From Bog-532 sp963830385 (GTDB taxonomy: Bacteria > Actinomycetota > Actinomycetes > Streptosporangiales > Streptosporangiaceae): a DNA stretch of 64,000 nucleotides. The first letter of the stretch is position 1. Each line of letters begins with the position of its first letter. A model generated the notes under the pieces. That model did not search any database and was not told the DNA's origin. It saw nothing but the letters and a program-made list of their open reading frames with translations. Both the position numbers and the translations under genes were made by a program. Shown here piece after piece: positions 17,083 through 25,620 of the stretch. The stretch spans positions 496,001 to 560,000 of the forward strand of contig CAWHMD010000009.1 in NCBI GenBank assembly GCA_963830385.1, read 5' to 3'.

Positions 17083-18054
17083 CTAGCTTAGGCGGGCCCG
17101 CCGGAGCAGCGATCGCACCTCCTGCTCGTACAGCAGGGCCGGGTCGACGCCGGTCGCGGCCAGGTGCTGCCCGAGCTCCAGGCTGATCAGCCCGTGCAGC
17201 CGCGTCCAGGTCAGCAGGCCCAGGTACAGGCGTTCGGCGGCCAGCCCGCGGACCCGCGAGCGCTGCCCCCAGGCCTGGATCTGGCCGGCCAGCTCGGGGT
17301 TGAGCGCCGGCTCGCCCGCCGGCCCCTCATCGGCTGACCCCTCATCGGCCGACACTGCCCCTTCCGGCGCCCCGGCCTCTCTCAACGCGGTCAAGAACAC
17401 ATCCATGCTGCGCTGGGCGGCAGCCACCGTCCGCTCCGGGGCGAGCTCCAGCCCAGACCCGCTGGAGGTCTGGAAGATCAGCAGGTACTCGTTCGGGTGG
17501 CCGAGCGCCCAGCTTCGGTAGGTGCGCGCCACCGTCGCCAGCCGCTCCGCGGCCCCGTCCTCGCCCGCTCCGTCGGCGGCCTCCTGCAGCGTGTCCGCCA
17601 GCGACCCGTAGGCGTCCACCACCAGCTCCGCCAGCAGCGCGTCGCGGCTGGCGAAGTACCGGTACAGCGCGGCCGGCGACATGCCCATGGCCCGGGCGAT
17701 CGCGTTCAGCGACACCGCCGCCGCCCCGCCCTCGGCCACCTGGTCCATCGCGCGCGCCTTGATCTCGGCCAACGTCTCCCGCCGCTGCCGTTCCCGCCGC
17801 GTGGGCGCCGCCGTCTCCTGCCGTCCAGCCGCCATCTCCCTCCGTGCGGCTGCGTCCTGCCGCGTGGGCACCTTCTGCCGCGCGGGCACCTTCTGCCGTC
17901 CGGGCGCCCCCGCCTCCTGCCATGCAGGCGCCGCCGCCGCCTCTCGCCGTGCGGGCGCCGTCGCCCCCTGCCGCCCGGCCGTGTCCTGCCGTGCAGCCGC
18001 CCCCGCCTCCTGCCGTGCAGCCGCCGCCGTTTCTCGCCGTCCAGCCACCGTCAC
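17083..18054 (-). CDS. TetR-family regulator with long repetitive N-terminal extension
   Basis: A 323-residue protein. The TetR DNA-binding domain occupies about 88-140 (IKARAMDQVAEGG, AIARAMGMSPAALYRYFASRDALLAEL as landmarks). A TetR_C_13/WHG-type C-terminal domain follows (about 150-320). Residues 1-85 are a low-complexity tail of repeated ARQE/GRQ/ARRE units, rich in Ala, Arg and Gln. Start GTG 18054 has GGAGGG seven bases upstream, so the tail is probably translated. An internal ATG at 17835 would give a normal-sized 250-residue TetR, but its GGAGGG is too close. It is divergent from the oxidoreductase gene and likely binds the inverted repeats at 18128-18196. Confidence 0.85.
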   Translation of the reverse strand: MTVAGRRETAAAARQEAGAAARQDTAGRQGATAPARREAAAAPAWQEAGAPGRQKVPARQKVPTRQDAAARREMAAGRQETAAPTRRERQRRETLAEIKARAMDQVAEGGAAAVSLNAIARAMGMSPAALYRYFASRDALLAELVVDAYGSLADTLQEAADGAGEDGAAERLATVARTYRSWALGHPNEYLLIFQTSSGSGLELAPERTVAAAQRSMDVFLTALREAGAPEGAVSADEGSADEGPAGEPALNPELAGQIQAWGQRSRVRGLAAERLYLGLLTWTRLHGLISLELGQHLAATGVDPALLYEQEVRSLLRRARLS

Positions 18055-18060
18055 TTCCCG
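17826..18060 (-). repeat. Degenerate tandem repeats in the 5' part of the TetR gene
   Basis: Variants of the motif CTCCTGCCGTGCAGGCGCC recur about every 24-30 bases. On the coding strand they give repeated ARQ/GRQ/RRE units. The composition (pyrimidine-rich on the plus strand) differs from the rest of the gene, and several frames are open. Such repeats can change length by slippage. Confidence 0.6.
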
Positions 18061-18127
18061 CCCTCCGGCCCAGCCGCCCGGCTCTGCCCGGCCGCGTTCG
18101 CGCCCATTGCGTGACCGCCCATCACTT

Positions 18128-18196
18128 AGTGAATGGTTGACACTCTACACCTCGAGAACTAAGTTATAGGTATTCACATTTCAACACCCATTCACT
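18128..18196 (+). promoter_or_regulatory. Divergent promoter/operator with AGTGAATGG half-sites
   Basis: AGTGAATGG (18128-18136) and CCATTCACT (18188-18196) are a perfect 9-bp inverted pair, with a third half-site ATTCAC at 18172-18177. TTGACA (18137-18142), a perfect -35 hexamer, is followed 17 bases later by TAAGTT (18160-18165), giving a promoter towards the oxidoreductase gene. The first half-site touches the -35, so binding of the divergent TetR protein would block transcription. Confidence 0.6.
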
Positions 18197-18213
18197 CAAC
18201 TGCGAGGAGCGTC

Positions 18214-19314
18214 ATGACTATGACCGCCGCGAACCAGCAGGCCGCGAACCAGGAGGCCGGTGACCAGCAGGCCAGTGACCAGCAGGCCGCCGTGACCGCC
18301 ACCGAAGTCGTGCTGCCCGGCGTGGTCGAGCCGCGCGGCCTCCAGCTCCGCCAGCGCCCGCTGCCGTCGCCGGTGGCCGGCCAGGTCCTGGTCCGGGTCG
18401 AAGCGGCCGGCGTCTCGTTCGCCGAGCAGGGCATGCGCCGCAACCGGTACCCCGGCCAGCCCAAGTTCCCGTTCGTGCCCGGTTACGACCTGGTCGGCGT
18501 GGTCACCGCGGCCGGCCCGGACGTGGACCGGGCCTGGATCGGCAAGCGGGTGGCGGCGCTGACCAAGACCGGTGGCTGGGCCACCCACGCCCTGATCCCC
18601 GCGGCCACGCTGGTCGAGGTGCCGAGCGGGGTCGACCCGGCCGCAGCCGAGACCGTCGTCGTCAACGGGATCACCGCCTGGCAGATGCTGCACCGCAGCG
18701 CCCGGGTCCAGGCCGGCCAGACGATCCTGGTGCACGGGGCCAACGGCGGGGTCGGCACCACCTTGGTCCAGCTCGCCCGGCACGCCGGGGTCCGGGTCAT
18801 CGGCACCGGCAGCCCCAAGCACCACGACCGGCTGCGCGCCCTGGGCGTCGAGCCGCTGGACTACCGCGACCCGGAGCTGGCCGCGCGCGTCCGTGAGCTG
18901 GCCCCGGACGGGGTGGACGCGGTGTTCGACCACTTGGGCCAGGCCAGCGCCCGCCGTTCCTACCGGCTGCTGGCCCGCGGCGGCACGCTGGTCAGCTACG
19001 GCATTGCCGCCCAGCGCGACGGCCGGATCCCGATGGTGCTGCTGTTCCTGCCGCTGCTCACCCAGCTGGCGCTGTGGAACTACCTCCCGACTGGCCACCG
19101 CGCCTCGTTCTACAACGTCTGGGGCGGCCACCGGGCGCTCCCGGCCAAGTTCTGGGCCCGGCTGCGGGACGACCTCGGCCAGGTGTTCGCCCTGCTCCGC
19201 GACGGCGTGCTGACCGCCCAGGTAGCGGCCCGGATGCCGCTCACCGAGGCCGCGGCGGCGATGGAACTGGCCGAATCGCACACCGTGGTGGGCAAGGTCA
19301 TCCTCGAGCCGTGA
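18214..19314 (+). CDS. Medium-chain dehydrogenase/reductase (quinone oxidoreductase-like)
   Basis: A 366-residue NAD(P)H-dependent MDR enzyme. The first 28 residues are a Gln/Ala-rich tail (QQAANQEAGDQQAS). The GroES-like domain follows (QVLVRVEAAGVSFAEQGMR), then the Rossmann domain with HGANGGVGTTLVQLA as cofactor-binding loop (about 170-185). The zinc-ligand cysteines of alcohol dehydrogenases are absent, as in quinone reductases. Expression is expected to respond to electrophile-like ligands of the divergent TetR regulator. Start ATG 18214 has GAGGAGC upstream. The substrate is unknown. Confidence 0.92.
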   Translation: MTMTAANQQAANQEAGDQQASDQQAAVTATEVVLPGVVEPRGLQLRQRPLPSPVAGQVLVRVEAAGVSFAEQGMRRNRYPGQPKFPFVPGYDLVGVVTAAGPDVDRAWIGKRVAALTKTGGWATHALIPAATLVEVPSGVDPAAAETVVVNGITAWQMLHRSARVQAGQTILVHGANGGVGTTLVQLARHAGVRVIGTGSPKHHDRLRALGVEPLDYRDPELAARVRELAPDGVDAVFDHLGQASARRSYRLLARGGTLVSYGIAAQRDGRIPMVLLFLPLLTQLALWNYLPTGHRASFYNVWGGHRALPAKFWARLRDDLGQVFALLRDGVLTAQVAARMPLTEAAAAMELAESHTVVGKVILEP

Positions 19315-19336
19315 ATTGTCGTCCGTGGGCCGTGCC

Positions 19337-20041
19337 ATGCTGGATCTTGTGATCGGCGAGATCGTGCCGCCCGCGGTGGCCGTCGGGGAGGCGTTCGGCG
19401 ACGACGTGACCGAGGCGACGCTGTTTCCCGCCGAGGAAGAGGCCATCGCCCGGGCCGTGCCCAAGCGGCGGCAGGAGTTCACCACCGGCCGTGCCTGTGC
19501 CCGGGTGGCGCTGGCCCGGCTCGGCCTGCCGCCCGCGGCCATCCCGCGCGGCGAGCGCGGCGACCCGCAGTGGCCGGCCGGGGTGGTGGGCAGCATCACC
19601 CACTGCGCCGGTTACCGGGCCGGCGCGGTGGCCTGGCAACGGGACGTCCGCACGATCGGCCTGGACGCCGAGCCGCATGGCCCGCTGCCGTCCGGGGTGC
19701 TGCCCGTGGTCGCCTCGGCAGCAGAGCAGGCCCGGCTCGCCGAACTGGCCGCCGCCGATCCGCAGCTGCACTGGGACCGCCTGCTGTTCAGCGCCAAGGA
19801 GTCCGTCTATAAGGCCTGGTACCCGCTGACCGGGCAGTGGCTCGGCTTCCTCGACGCCGCCGTCGACCTCGCCCCGGCCGCCAATTCCGCCCCGGCCCCG
19901 ACCGCCCGCGGCTCCGCCCCGGCCACCAGCGGCGTGTTCACCGCCCGCATCCTGCTCGCCGACTCCCCGGTCGCGGGCTTCGAAGGCCGCTGGCGAGTCG
20001 AGGACGGCCTGCTGGCCACCGCGATCACCGTCCCCGCCTGA
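19337..20041 (+). CDS. 4'-phosphopantetheinyl transferase (Sfp/EntD type)
   Basis: A 234-residue enzyme that transfers phosphopantetheine from CoA to carrier proteins of fatty-acid, polyketide or non-ribosomal peptide synthases. Signature motifs are GLDAEP (Mg2+ ligands Asp110 and Glu112) and FSAKESVYKAW (151-161). An N-terminal EntD-like region (RRQEFTTGRACAR, VGSITHC) is also present. It resembles the actinobacterial PptT/EntD group. I chose ATG 19337; GTG or TTG codons up to 19316 are alternatives, and none has a strong ribosome site. No PKS or NRPS genes are in the window, so it probably serves carriers elsewhere. Confidence 0.94.
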   Translation: MLDLVIGEIVPPAVAVGEAFGDDVTEATLFPAEEEAIARAVPKRRQEFTTGRACARVALARLGLPPAAIPRGERGDPQWPAGVVGSITHCAGYRAGAVAWQRDVRTIGLDAEPHGPLPSGVLPVVASAAEQARLAELAAADPQLHWDRLLFSAKESVYKAWYPLTGQWLGFLDAAVDLAPAANSAPAPTARGSAPATSGVFTARILLADSPVAGFEGRWRVEDGLLATAITVPA

Positions 20042-20077
20042 CCGACTGCCCGGCCTCTCCCGCCAGCACGCCGGGAG

Positions 20078-20601
20078 CTAGCAGGCGGGGCCCTTGGACA
20101 CGAGCACCTTCTTCAGCGGCGGCGCCGGGGACACGATGAGCTTGTAGCCCGGGTTGCTGGCAGCGTATGCGACCTGGGTGCAGTTGCCCGCGTTGCCGGA
20201 CGCGGTGGAGATCACCGCGTCGACCGCGGTGTCGCAGCTGCTGGTTCTGGCGTCCCATTTCCAGGCCCCGCCCATCTGCTGGGTCACTGCGGGCTGCCCG
20301 TTGGTGGTGATGCGGACGAGGATGTCGCCAGAGGAGTCCGGGCGGCCCTCACACTGGCTCTCCGTCGTGGCCTTCGGCAGCGGCGAGGCCGTCGCCCGCC
20401 CGCAATGCTCGCGCTGCCCGTCCCACCCGAACTGCCCGTCCCGCCCGCCGTCCTGCCCGAGCCGCTGCCGGCCGCCGTGGCCGAACTGCTCGCCGCCGCC
20501 GGCCGATCCGTGCTCGACGTGCCACCGCACCCGGCCAGCGCCACGGCCGCCACGGCCAGCCCGGCCGCGGACCACAGGGAGATCGAACTACGCGAAGTCA
20601 C
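20078..20601 (-). pseudogene. Lipoprotein gene with an apparent 1-nt frameshift
   Basis: Translation from ATG 20601 gives a clear lipoprotein signal: AAGLAVAAVALAGC, lipobox Cys25, then a Ser/Gly/Thr-rich linker. After about 65 residues this frame becomes Arg-rich and loses sense. A second frame ending at 20078 supplies the rest of the protein: TTESQCEGRPDSSGDILVRI ... GGAWKWDARTSSCD ... CTQVAYAASNPGY ... PPLKKVLVSKGPAC. That matches a family of secreted actinobacterial proteins with four cysteines. The frames meet at a CGCCCGCCCGC run at 20393-20403. Either the gene is broken there, or a base is missing or added in the sequence. Confidence 0.8.
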
Positions 20602-20737
20602 TAAAGGATGATTTCAGAAGCTCTCCGTGATCATACGCTACTCGGCGTAAATGCCCGCCGCCGAACGGCCCACCCGCCCGAACGGCCCGCCCGAAAAACC
20701 CGGTGCGCTACGACGAGCGAAAAGGCAAGCTCGCGGT

Positions 20738-21832
20738 ATGACGAGCGGCACGGGGAGCGGCCCCCCACCCGGTACCCCGATCGGCGTCCCCGCCGACGGA
20801 ACCGCCGGTCCAACGACCGGTGAGACCACCGGCGGGATGGCCAGCGGGATGGCCGGGGGAGCGGCCGGTCCCGCGACGGACAATCCCGCGACAGACCGTC
20901 CCGCGACGGCCCTGGACCGCGTGCTGCCCGCGGTGGGCGGGATCGACACCGTCGAGCGGCTGGCCGCGCTCAGCGGCAGCGACTTCACCACCGTGATGCT
21001 CGAGGTGACCCGGCGCCGGGCCGCCCGGGAGACCGCGGCCAGCGTCCGGCGCCGTTATTCGGGCGACCGGTTCACCACCCCCGGTCACACCCCGTGGCGC
21101 ACGCTCCGGCGGGCCGAAGAGGCGTTGCTGGCCTGCCTGCCGGCCGACGTTGAGATGCTCACGCTGGCCCCGGTGGTGCCGCTCGGCACCCACTCGGCGC
21201 TGGCCACCGTCAGCCAGGACAAGGTGCTGACCACGATCCGCACCTGTGAGGTGGCCGCCGACCCGACCAACGCGCTCGCCCTGGAGGCGGCGGTGCGCCG
21301 GGTCCACGACCGGGCCGCCACCGTGCGGCTCGGCGCGCTGCAGCGGGTTGTCCGCACCCAGTTGCCGCCGCCCGGGTTCGCGGCCCACTTTGGCCTGTTC
21401 GGCCTGGTGACCGCCGGCCGGGACGAGGGTGATCACCGGTTCGAGCGGGCCGCGCTGGCCGAGCACCTGCGGTTCGCGGTGGCCAGCCTGGCCGCGGCGC
21501 GTCTCCGCTATGTCCAGCTGGCGCTGACTCCGTTGTCGGAAGCGGGTGAGCGGATCGCGGCCGCCGTCACCAACGACCTGGGCGGCGACCGGAGCCCGGG
21601 CACGGCCGCGGTGATCGTCGTGGACCATACCCGCGCCAGCGGCCGCGGCTACTACCAGGACCTCTGCTTCAAGGTCAACGCCCGCACCGACGGCCGCCAC
21701 CCCGACAGCCTCCAGGAGATCGGCGACGGCGGCTTCACCAGCTGGACCCAGCAGCTGGTGGCCAGCCAGAAGGAACGCCTGCTGATCAGCGGCATCGGCG
21801 TCGACCGGCTGGCCGCCTGCGGCCCACCGTGA
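20738..21832 (+). CDS. Conserved hypothetical protein
   Basis: A 364-residue protein with start ATG 20738. The first 60 residues are Gly/Thr/Pro-rich and probably disordered. The core has well-conserved-looking segments (FTTVMLEVTRRRA, LTLAPVVPLGTHSALA, SQDKVLTTIRTCEVAADPTNALALEAA, YVQLALTPLSEAG). It ends with RGYYQDLCFKVNA and QKERLLISGIGVDRLAACG. The SQDKV-T-R--EV--DPTN pattern recalls the core of class II aminoacyl-tRNA synthetase-like folds such as HisZ, but this is only a resemblance and no catalytic motif is complete. There is no signal peptide or membrane helix. Function unknown. Confidence 0.75.
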   Translation: MTSGTGSGPPPGTPIGVPADGTAGPTTGETTGGMASGMAGGAAGPATDNPATDRPATALDRVLPAVGGIDTVERLAALSGSDFTTVMLEVTRRRAARETAASVRRRYSGDRFTTPGHTPWRTLRRAEEALLACLPADVEMLTLAPVVPLGTHSALATVSQDKVLTTIRTCEVAADPTNALALEAAVRRVHDRAATVRLGALQRVVRTQLPPPGFAAHFGLFGLVTAGRDEGDHRFERAALAEHLRFAVASLAAARLRYVQLALTPLSEAGERIAAAVTNDLGGDRSPGTAAVIVVDHTRASGRGYYQDLCFKVNARTDGRHPDSLQEIGDGGFTSWTQQLVASQKERLLISGIGVDRLAACGPP

Positions 21833-21842
21833 GCCGGGCGGA

Positions 21843-23153
21843 TCACGGGCCCCGGCTCGTGGGCTGAGCCGGAAGCGGACTGGTCACCGTGAACCCGGTC
21901 CCCGGGTGGGTGAACCGCAGCGCGCCGTCCGGGCACCCGGACATGATCCAGCCCGCCAGGTGGACGAAGTAGTGGTGGTGCACAAAGCACAGCAGCACCA
22001 GATTGGGCAGGCGAGTGGTCCCGCCGTGTTGCCAGGGACGGATGTGGTGGGCGGTGCACCAGGTGGCGGGCAGCCCGCAGCCCGGGAACCGGCACCCGTG
22101 ATCCCGGGCGGTCAGCGCGCGCCGCAGCGCCGGCGTCTCGGTCCGGTAGCGCCGGCCCACATCCAGCGGCAAGCCGTCCCGCCAGCGGATGACCGAGATC
22201 TCCGCCCGGCAGGCCAGCGTGAGGATCTGGGCCGCGGTCAGCAGCGTCCCGTTCGCGGTCCGGCCCGTGCCCGTCCCATCGGTGCCGGTATCGCCAGGAT
22301 CCTCGCCCGGCCCGCCACCGCCGCGCGCGTCGAACAGCACGCTCAGGTGCGGCATGGCTCCGTGGCGCCCTCCGGCCTGGCCGGAGTCGAGAGCGGCCTG
22401 GCAGGCGGCGGTGAGCCCGTCCATCCGGCGCTGGGCGGCGGTGCGCCGGTCCTCGGTGCCGCCGGGCGGGCTGAACGCCTCGGCCGCGGTCTTGATGATC
22501 TCGATCGACAGGGCGTCGCTGCAGGCGCCGCTGATCGTGCCGACGTCGTCCAGGGTCAGGCCGAAGCTCAGGTAACGGCGCTCGAACCGCTTACGCTGCC
22601 GCTCTTCCACCGCGTCGGGGTCGGCCCGGTAGGTCAGGTCCTCGCCCAGCCGGCGCAGCTCGCGCGGGTCCAGCCCCGGCTGCGGCCAGCCCTCGGGCTC
22701 ACCCGGCTGAGGGACGGCCGAGTCAGTGCCCGTGGCGGCGGTGAGCATCGTCTTTTCGGCTCTGGCCGCTACCTCGTCGTCGCCGATCTGGGCGGCGGTC
22801 CGGCAGATCACGTGGGCGGCGTCGAAGGAGAGCTGCCCGGCCGCGACCGCCGCGCGGACCGCCGGCAGCCGGGGGTAGGCCCGGCCGACCGCGACCAGCT
22901 CCCCGGCCCGGCCGGGCGCCCGCCCGCACCCGTGCCGCAAGAACGCCGCCGCCGAGGTGTAACCGGCCTGCGCGTACGCGCCGCAGCCGTCCACGATCCC
23001 CGCCAGCCGGGCCAGCTCTCCCTGCACCTGATCGGCGAAGGTGGCCAGCTCCCGCACCTGGACCAGCAGGCCCACGGCATCACCGCCCACGGGACCGAGC
23101 GTGGCCAGCTCGGCCAGCACCCGGTCCCGCGCGGACGTGCCGTTCGAATTCAT
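21843..23153 (-). CDS. DUF222 and HNH endonuclease domain protein (13E12 family)
   Basis: A 436-residue protein. The N-terminal half is DUF222 (LLVQVRELATFADQVQGELARL and the all-helical region to about 240). The C-terminal HNH nuclease domain has a Cys pair (CRFPGC), AHHI as the catalytic His segment, NLVLLC and HHHYFVH. These genes are very numerous in actinobacteria and often occur in many copies per genome; their biological role is unsettled. The start is ATG 23153. A tract of 15-bp repeats lies just upstream (23190-23249). Confidence 0.9.
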   Translation of the reverse strand: MNSNGTSARDRVLAELATLGPVGGDAVGLLVQVRELATFADQVQGELARLAGIVDGCGAYAQAGYTSAAAFLRHGCGRAPGRAGELVAVGRAYPRLPAVRAAVAAGQLSFDAAHVICRTAAQIGDDEVAARAEKTMLTAATGTDSAVPQPGEPEGWPQPGLDPRELRRLGEDLTYRADPDAVEERQRKRFERRYLSFGLTLDDVGTISGACSDALSIEIIKTAAEAFSPPGGTEDRRTAAQRRMDGLTAACQAALDSGQAGGRHGAMPHLSVLFDARGGGGPGEDPGDTGTDGTGTGRTANGTLLTAAQILTLACRAEISVIRWRDGLPLDVGRRYRTETPALRRALTARDHGCRFPGCGLPATWCTAHHIRPWQHGGTTRLPNLVLLCFVHHHYFVHLAGWIMSGCPDGALRFTHPGTGFTVTSPLPAQPTSRGP

Positions 23154-23189
23154 ATTCGAATGATGTCACCCAGGTCCGACAAAACGGCG

Positions 23190-23249
23190 CCCCGCGCCTG
23201 CCAACCCCGCGCCCGCGAACCCCGCCCCCGCGAACCCCGCCCCCGCGAA
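23190..23249. repeat. Four tandem 15-bp repeats
   Basis: The units CCCCGCGCCTGCCAA, CCCCGCGCCCGCGAA, CCCCGCCCCCGCGAA and again CCCCGCCCCCGCGAA lie head to tail between the DUF222-HNH gene start and the stop of the downstream permease gene. The last two copies are identical, which suggests recent slippage. Confidence 0.85.
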
Positions 23250-23253
23250 CCCT

Positions 23254-25620
23254 TTAGTCGTTCCGCGCGACCTCCGGTCCGGTGATCCGCTTCAGCAGCG
23301 GCAGCGTGGCCGCGATGATGCCCAGCGCCGCCACCAGCCCGGCCACCACGATGCCGTAGTAGCCCGCCCCCGGTGGCCGCAGCGTGTAGTGCAGCTGGGC
23401 CCGCAGGAACAGCTCGGCGCCGGCGAACCCGACCGCGCTTGACAGCACCGCGACGATCAGCAGCGGCACCGCGCTCTCCAGCGTGACCACCCGCCGCAGC
23501 ACGGCCAGCGGGGTCCCGGTCAGCCGCAGCAGGCTGAACGGCCGTTTCCGCTCGGTCAGCCCGGCCACCACGCTGGCGGCCAGCGCGCAGCCGGCGATGG
23601 GCAGGCTGGCCAGGATGATCACGTCGGCCAGCTGCTGCTCCAGGGCCAGCGTCTGGTTGGAGGAGTTGTAGGCGTTGGTTTCGGCGATCGTGGCCGGTAT
23701 GCCCAGCGAGGAGTGGAAGGTCGCCAGCACGGTCTGCACCCGGTTGTCCGCGGCCGCGCCGCCGGTGGTCACCACGATCGCGGTGACCGGCAGCTGGGCC
23801 AGGCGCCCGGCCGGCAGCGCGGCGCCCTGCCAGACCGTCGTGTCCTGGGAGATCCCGAACGGGTCGATGCCCCCGGGCGGGACCGACACCACCTGGGCCC
23901 CGGCCGCGCAGTGGCCGGCCACCGGAGTACGGGCCAGCTCGGCACAGGACGCCAGCCCGGCCGGCGACAAGAAGTTCTGGCCGTGAGCGTGGACCACGTA
24001 GTTGGTCTTGAGCGGGTTGGAGTGCACGAGCGTCACGCCCCGGACACCGGCTGCCCCCTGCAACCGGGTCAGAAGAGCGTCCGGCACCGGGACGCCGTGG
24101 AGGTTGCCGCTGACCGGATCGCTGAAGTCGTCCACCACCGTGTTCCTGACCTGCGGCGTGGCCGTGGGCCCGGTCCGGTAGTCGGCCATGGTGGTGATGA
24201 TGCCCACGGTCACGCTGGTCACGAACAGGGCCACGATCAGCCCGCTGATCGCGCGGAACCCGGCCCGCGGGTTGTCGGCCAGCCGCCGCGCGGCGATCAG
24301 CGTGGCCGGCCGCCGGGCCCGGCGGGCCATGACCCGGGCCCCGGCCATGGTCAGCCACGGCCCGGCCGTGACCAGCCCGACCAGGATGAGCAGGAACCCG
24401 GGCAGGAAGGCCTGGATCTGGCTGCTGGTGCTGCCCGGGCGGCCGATGACCGTGAACAGGGCCAGCTCGGCCAGGCCCGCCACCAGCGGGATCAGCCGCC
24501 AGGCGCCGGGCGGCTTCGGGGTGGCCCGGCGAGTCACCCCCAGCGGAGACACCTGGACCCGGCGCAGCGCGATCAGCGCCGCGACCGCCGCGGCCACCGG
24601 CACCCCGATCGCCACGGCCAGGATGTCGGCCAGGCTGAGCGACAGGTCGCTGGTGAAGAACGGCGCACCGGTGAAGGAGATCCCGGCGATGGCTGGCCGG
24701 AGCAGGTAGAACAGGCCGAATCCGCCCGCCATGCCCACCGCCGCGGCCACCGTGGATTCGACCGCTGAGATCACCGACACCTGCCGCGGCGTCGCCCCGG
24801 CCAGGCGCATCGCGGCGAAACGCTGCTCGCGGCGCGCCGCCGACAGCCGGCTGGCGGTGCCGATGAAGATCAGCACCGGGAACAGCAGCCCCGCCGCCAC
24901 GCAGGACAGCAGCAGGTCGATGCCGTTGCTGTCGATTCCGACGCCGACGATGCAGTCGGGTCCGTTGCAGCCGCTCGGCGGGATCGTCTCGATGCTGGTC
25001 ACCTTGCTGGCCCCGGGCTGGTGCGCGAGCTGGGCCGGGGTGCCGCCGACGATGATCACCAGCGAGTTCGGCGACGGGAGCGCGGCCTGGCCGATCGTGC
25101 CCACCTGGCGGCCGGGGAAGCGGTCCGCCAGCTCATCGGCCGGATGGTCGCGCAACAGCCGGGTGAACGCGGGGGAGGCGTAGTACTGGCCCGGCCCCGG
25201 TACCCGGGAGATGCCCGGTGGCACCGGGACGTCGGGTCCGGTCGCGGCCACGTCGACCCGCCCGTACAGCTGGCCGTCGACGAAGCCGGAGTTCAGCTCG
25301 AACCACAGTGGGTCGCGGGCCTTGGGCACCGCCGGGGCCCCGGCGTTCGCCTGGGCATACGCGGACGGGTGGCTGAACTCGACCGACGTGCTGAGCCAGG
25401 CGAACCGCGCGTTCTGCGCGTTGACCGCGTTGATCCCGGCCAGCGCGGTCAGCAGCATCGTGACCCCCAGGGCCACCGCCGCCGCCGTGACCACCAGCCG
25501 GATCACGGCCTCCCGGCCACCGGCCACCGCCAGCCGCAGCCCGAGCCGGATCATGGCCATCGTCCGCGTCGTCACCGCGAACGTGCGATCCTCCCGGGCC
25601 AGATCAGTGCCATCAGTCAT
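23254..25620 (-). CDS. ABC transporter permease, FtsX/MacB type (second copy)
   Basis: A 788-residue membrane protein with start ATG 25620, overlapping the stop of the first permease by eight bases. It has the eight-to-ten-helix layout of actinobacterial FtsX-like exporters: an N-terminal helix (VIRLVVTAAAVALGVTMLLTALAG), a large extracellular domain, a helix cluster around SAARREQRFAAMRLAGATPRQV, and the C-terminal FtsX domain ending LPLLKRITGPEVARND. It is clearly a duplicate of the adjacent permease: the ends are nearly identical and the extracellular loops have diverged. It works with the ATPase at 27904-28608, probably as a heterodimer exporting a peptide or lipid-like substrate. Confidence 0.92.
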   Translation of the reverse strand: MTDGTDLAREDRTFAVTTRTMAMIRLGLRLAVAGGREAVIRLVVTAAAVALGVTMLLTALAGINAVNAQNARFAWLSTSVEFSHPSAYAQANAGAPAVPKARDPLWFELNSGFVDGQLYGRVDVAATGPDVPVPPGISRVPGPGQYYASPAFTRLLRDHPADELADRFPGRQVGTIGQAALPSPNSLVIIVGGTPAQLAHQPGASKVTSIETIPPSGCNGPDCIVGVGIDSNGIDLLLSCVAAGLLFPVLIFIGTASRLSAARREQRFAAMRLAGATPRQVSVISAVESTVAAAVGMAGGFGLFYLLRPAIAGISFTGAPFFTSDLSLSLADILAVAIGVPVAAAVAALIALRRVQVSPLGVTRRATPKPPGAWRLIPLVAGLAELALFTVIGRPGSTSSQIQAFLPGFLLILVGLVTAGPWLTMAGARVMARRARRPATLIAARRLADNPRAGFRAISGLIVALFVTSVTVGIITTMADYRTGPTATPQVRNTVVDDFSDPVSGNLHGVPVPDALLTRLQGAAGVRGVTLVHSNPLKTNYVVHAHGQNFLSPAGLASCAELARTPVAGHCAAGAQVVSVPPGGIDPFGISQDTTVWQGAALPAGRLAQLPVTAIVVTTGGAAADNRVQTVLATFHSSLGIPATIAETNAYNSSNQTLALEQQLADVIILASLPIAGCALAASVVAGLTERKRPFSLLRLTGTPLAVLRRVVTLESAVPLLIVAVLSSAVGFAGAELFLRAQLHYTLRPPGAGYYGIVVAGLVAALGIIAATLPLLKRITGPEVARND

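Noticed and set aside
19337..20041. Sign of a biosynthetic gene cluster
   Set aside because: A lone phosphopantetheinyl transferase without PKS, NRPS or carrier-protein genes in the window is not enough evidence.
23190..23249. CRISPR-like short repeats
   Set aside because: The units are head to tail without spacers and there are no cas genes. This is a simple tandem repeat.
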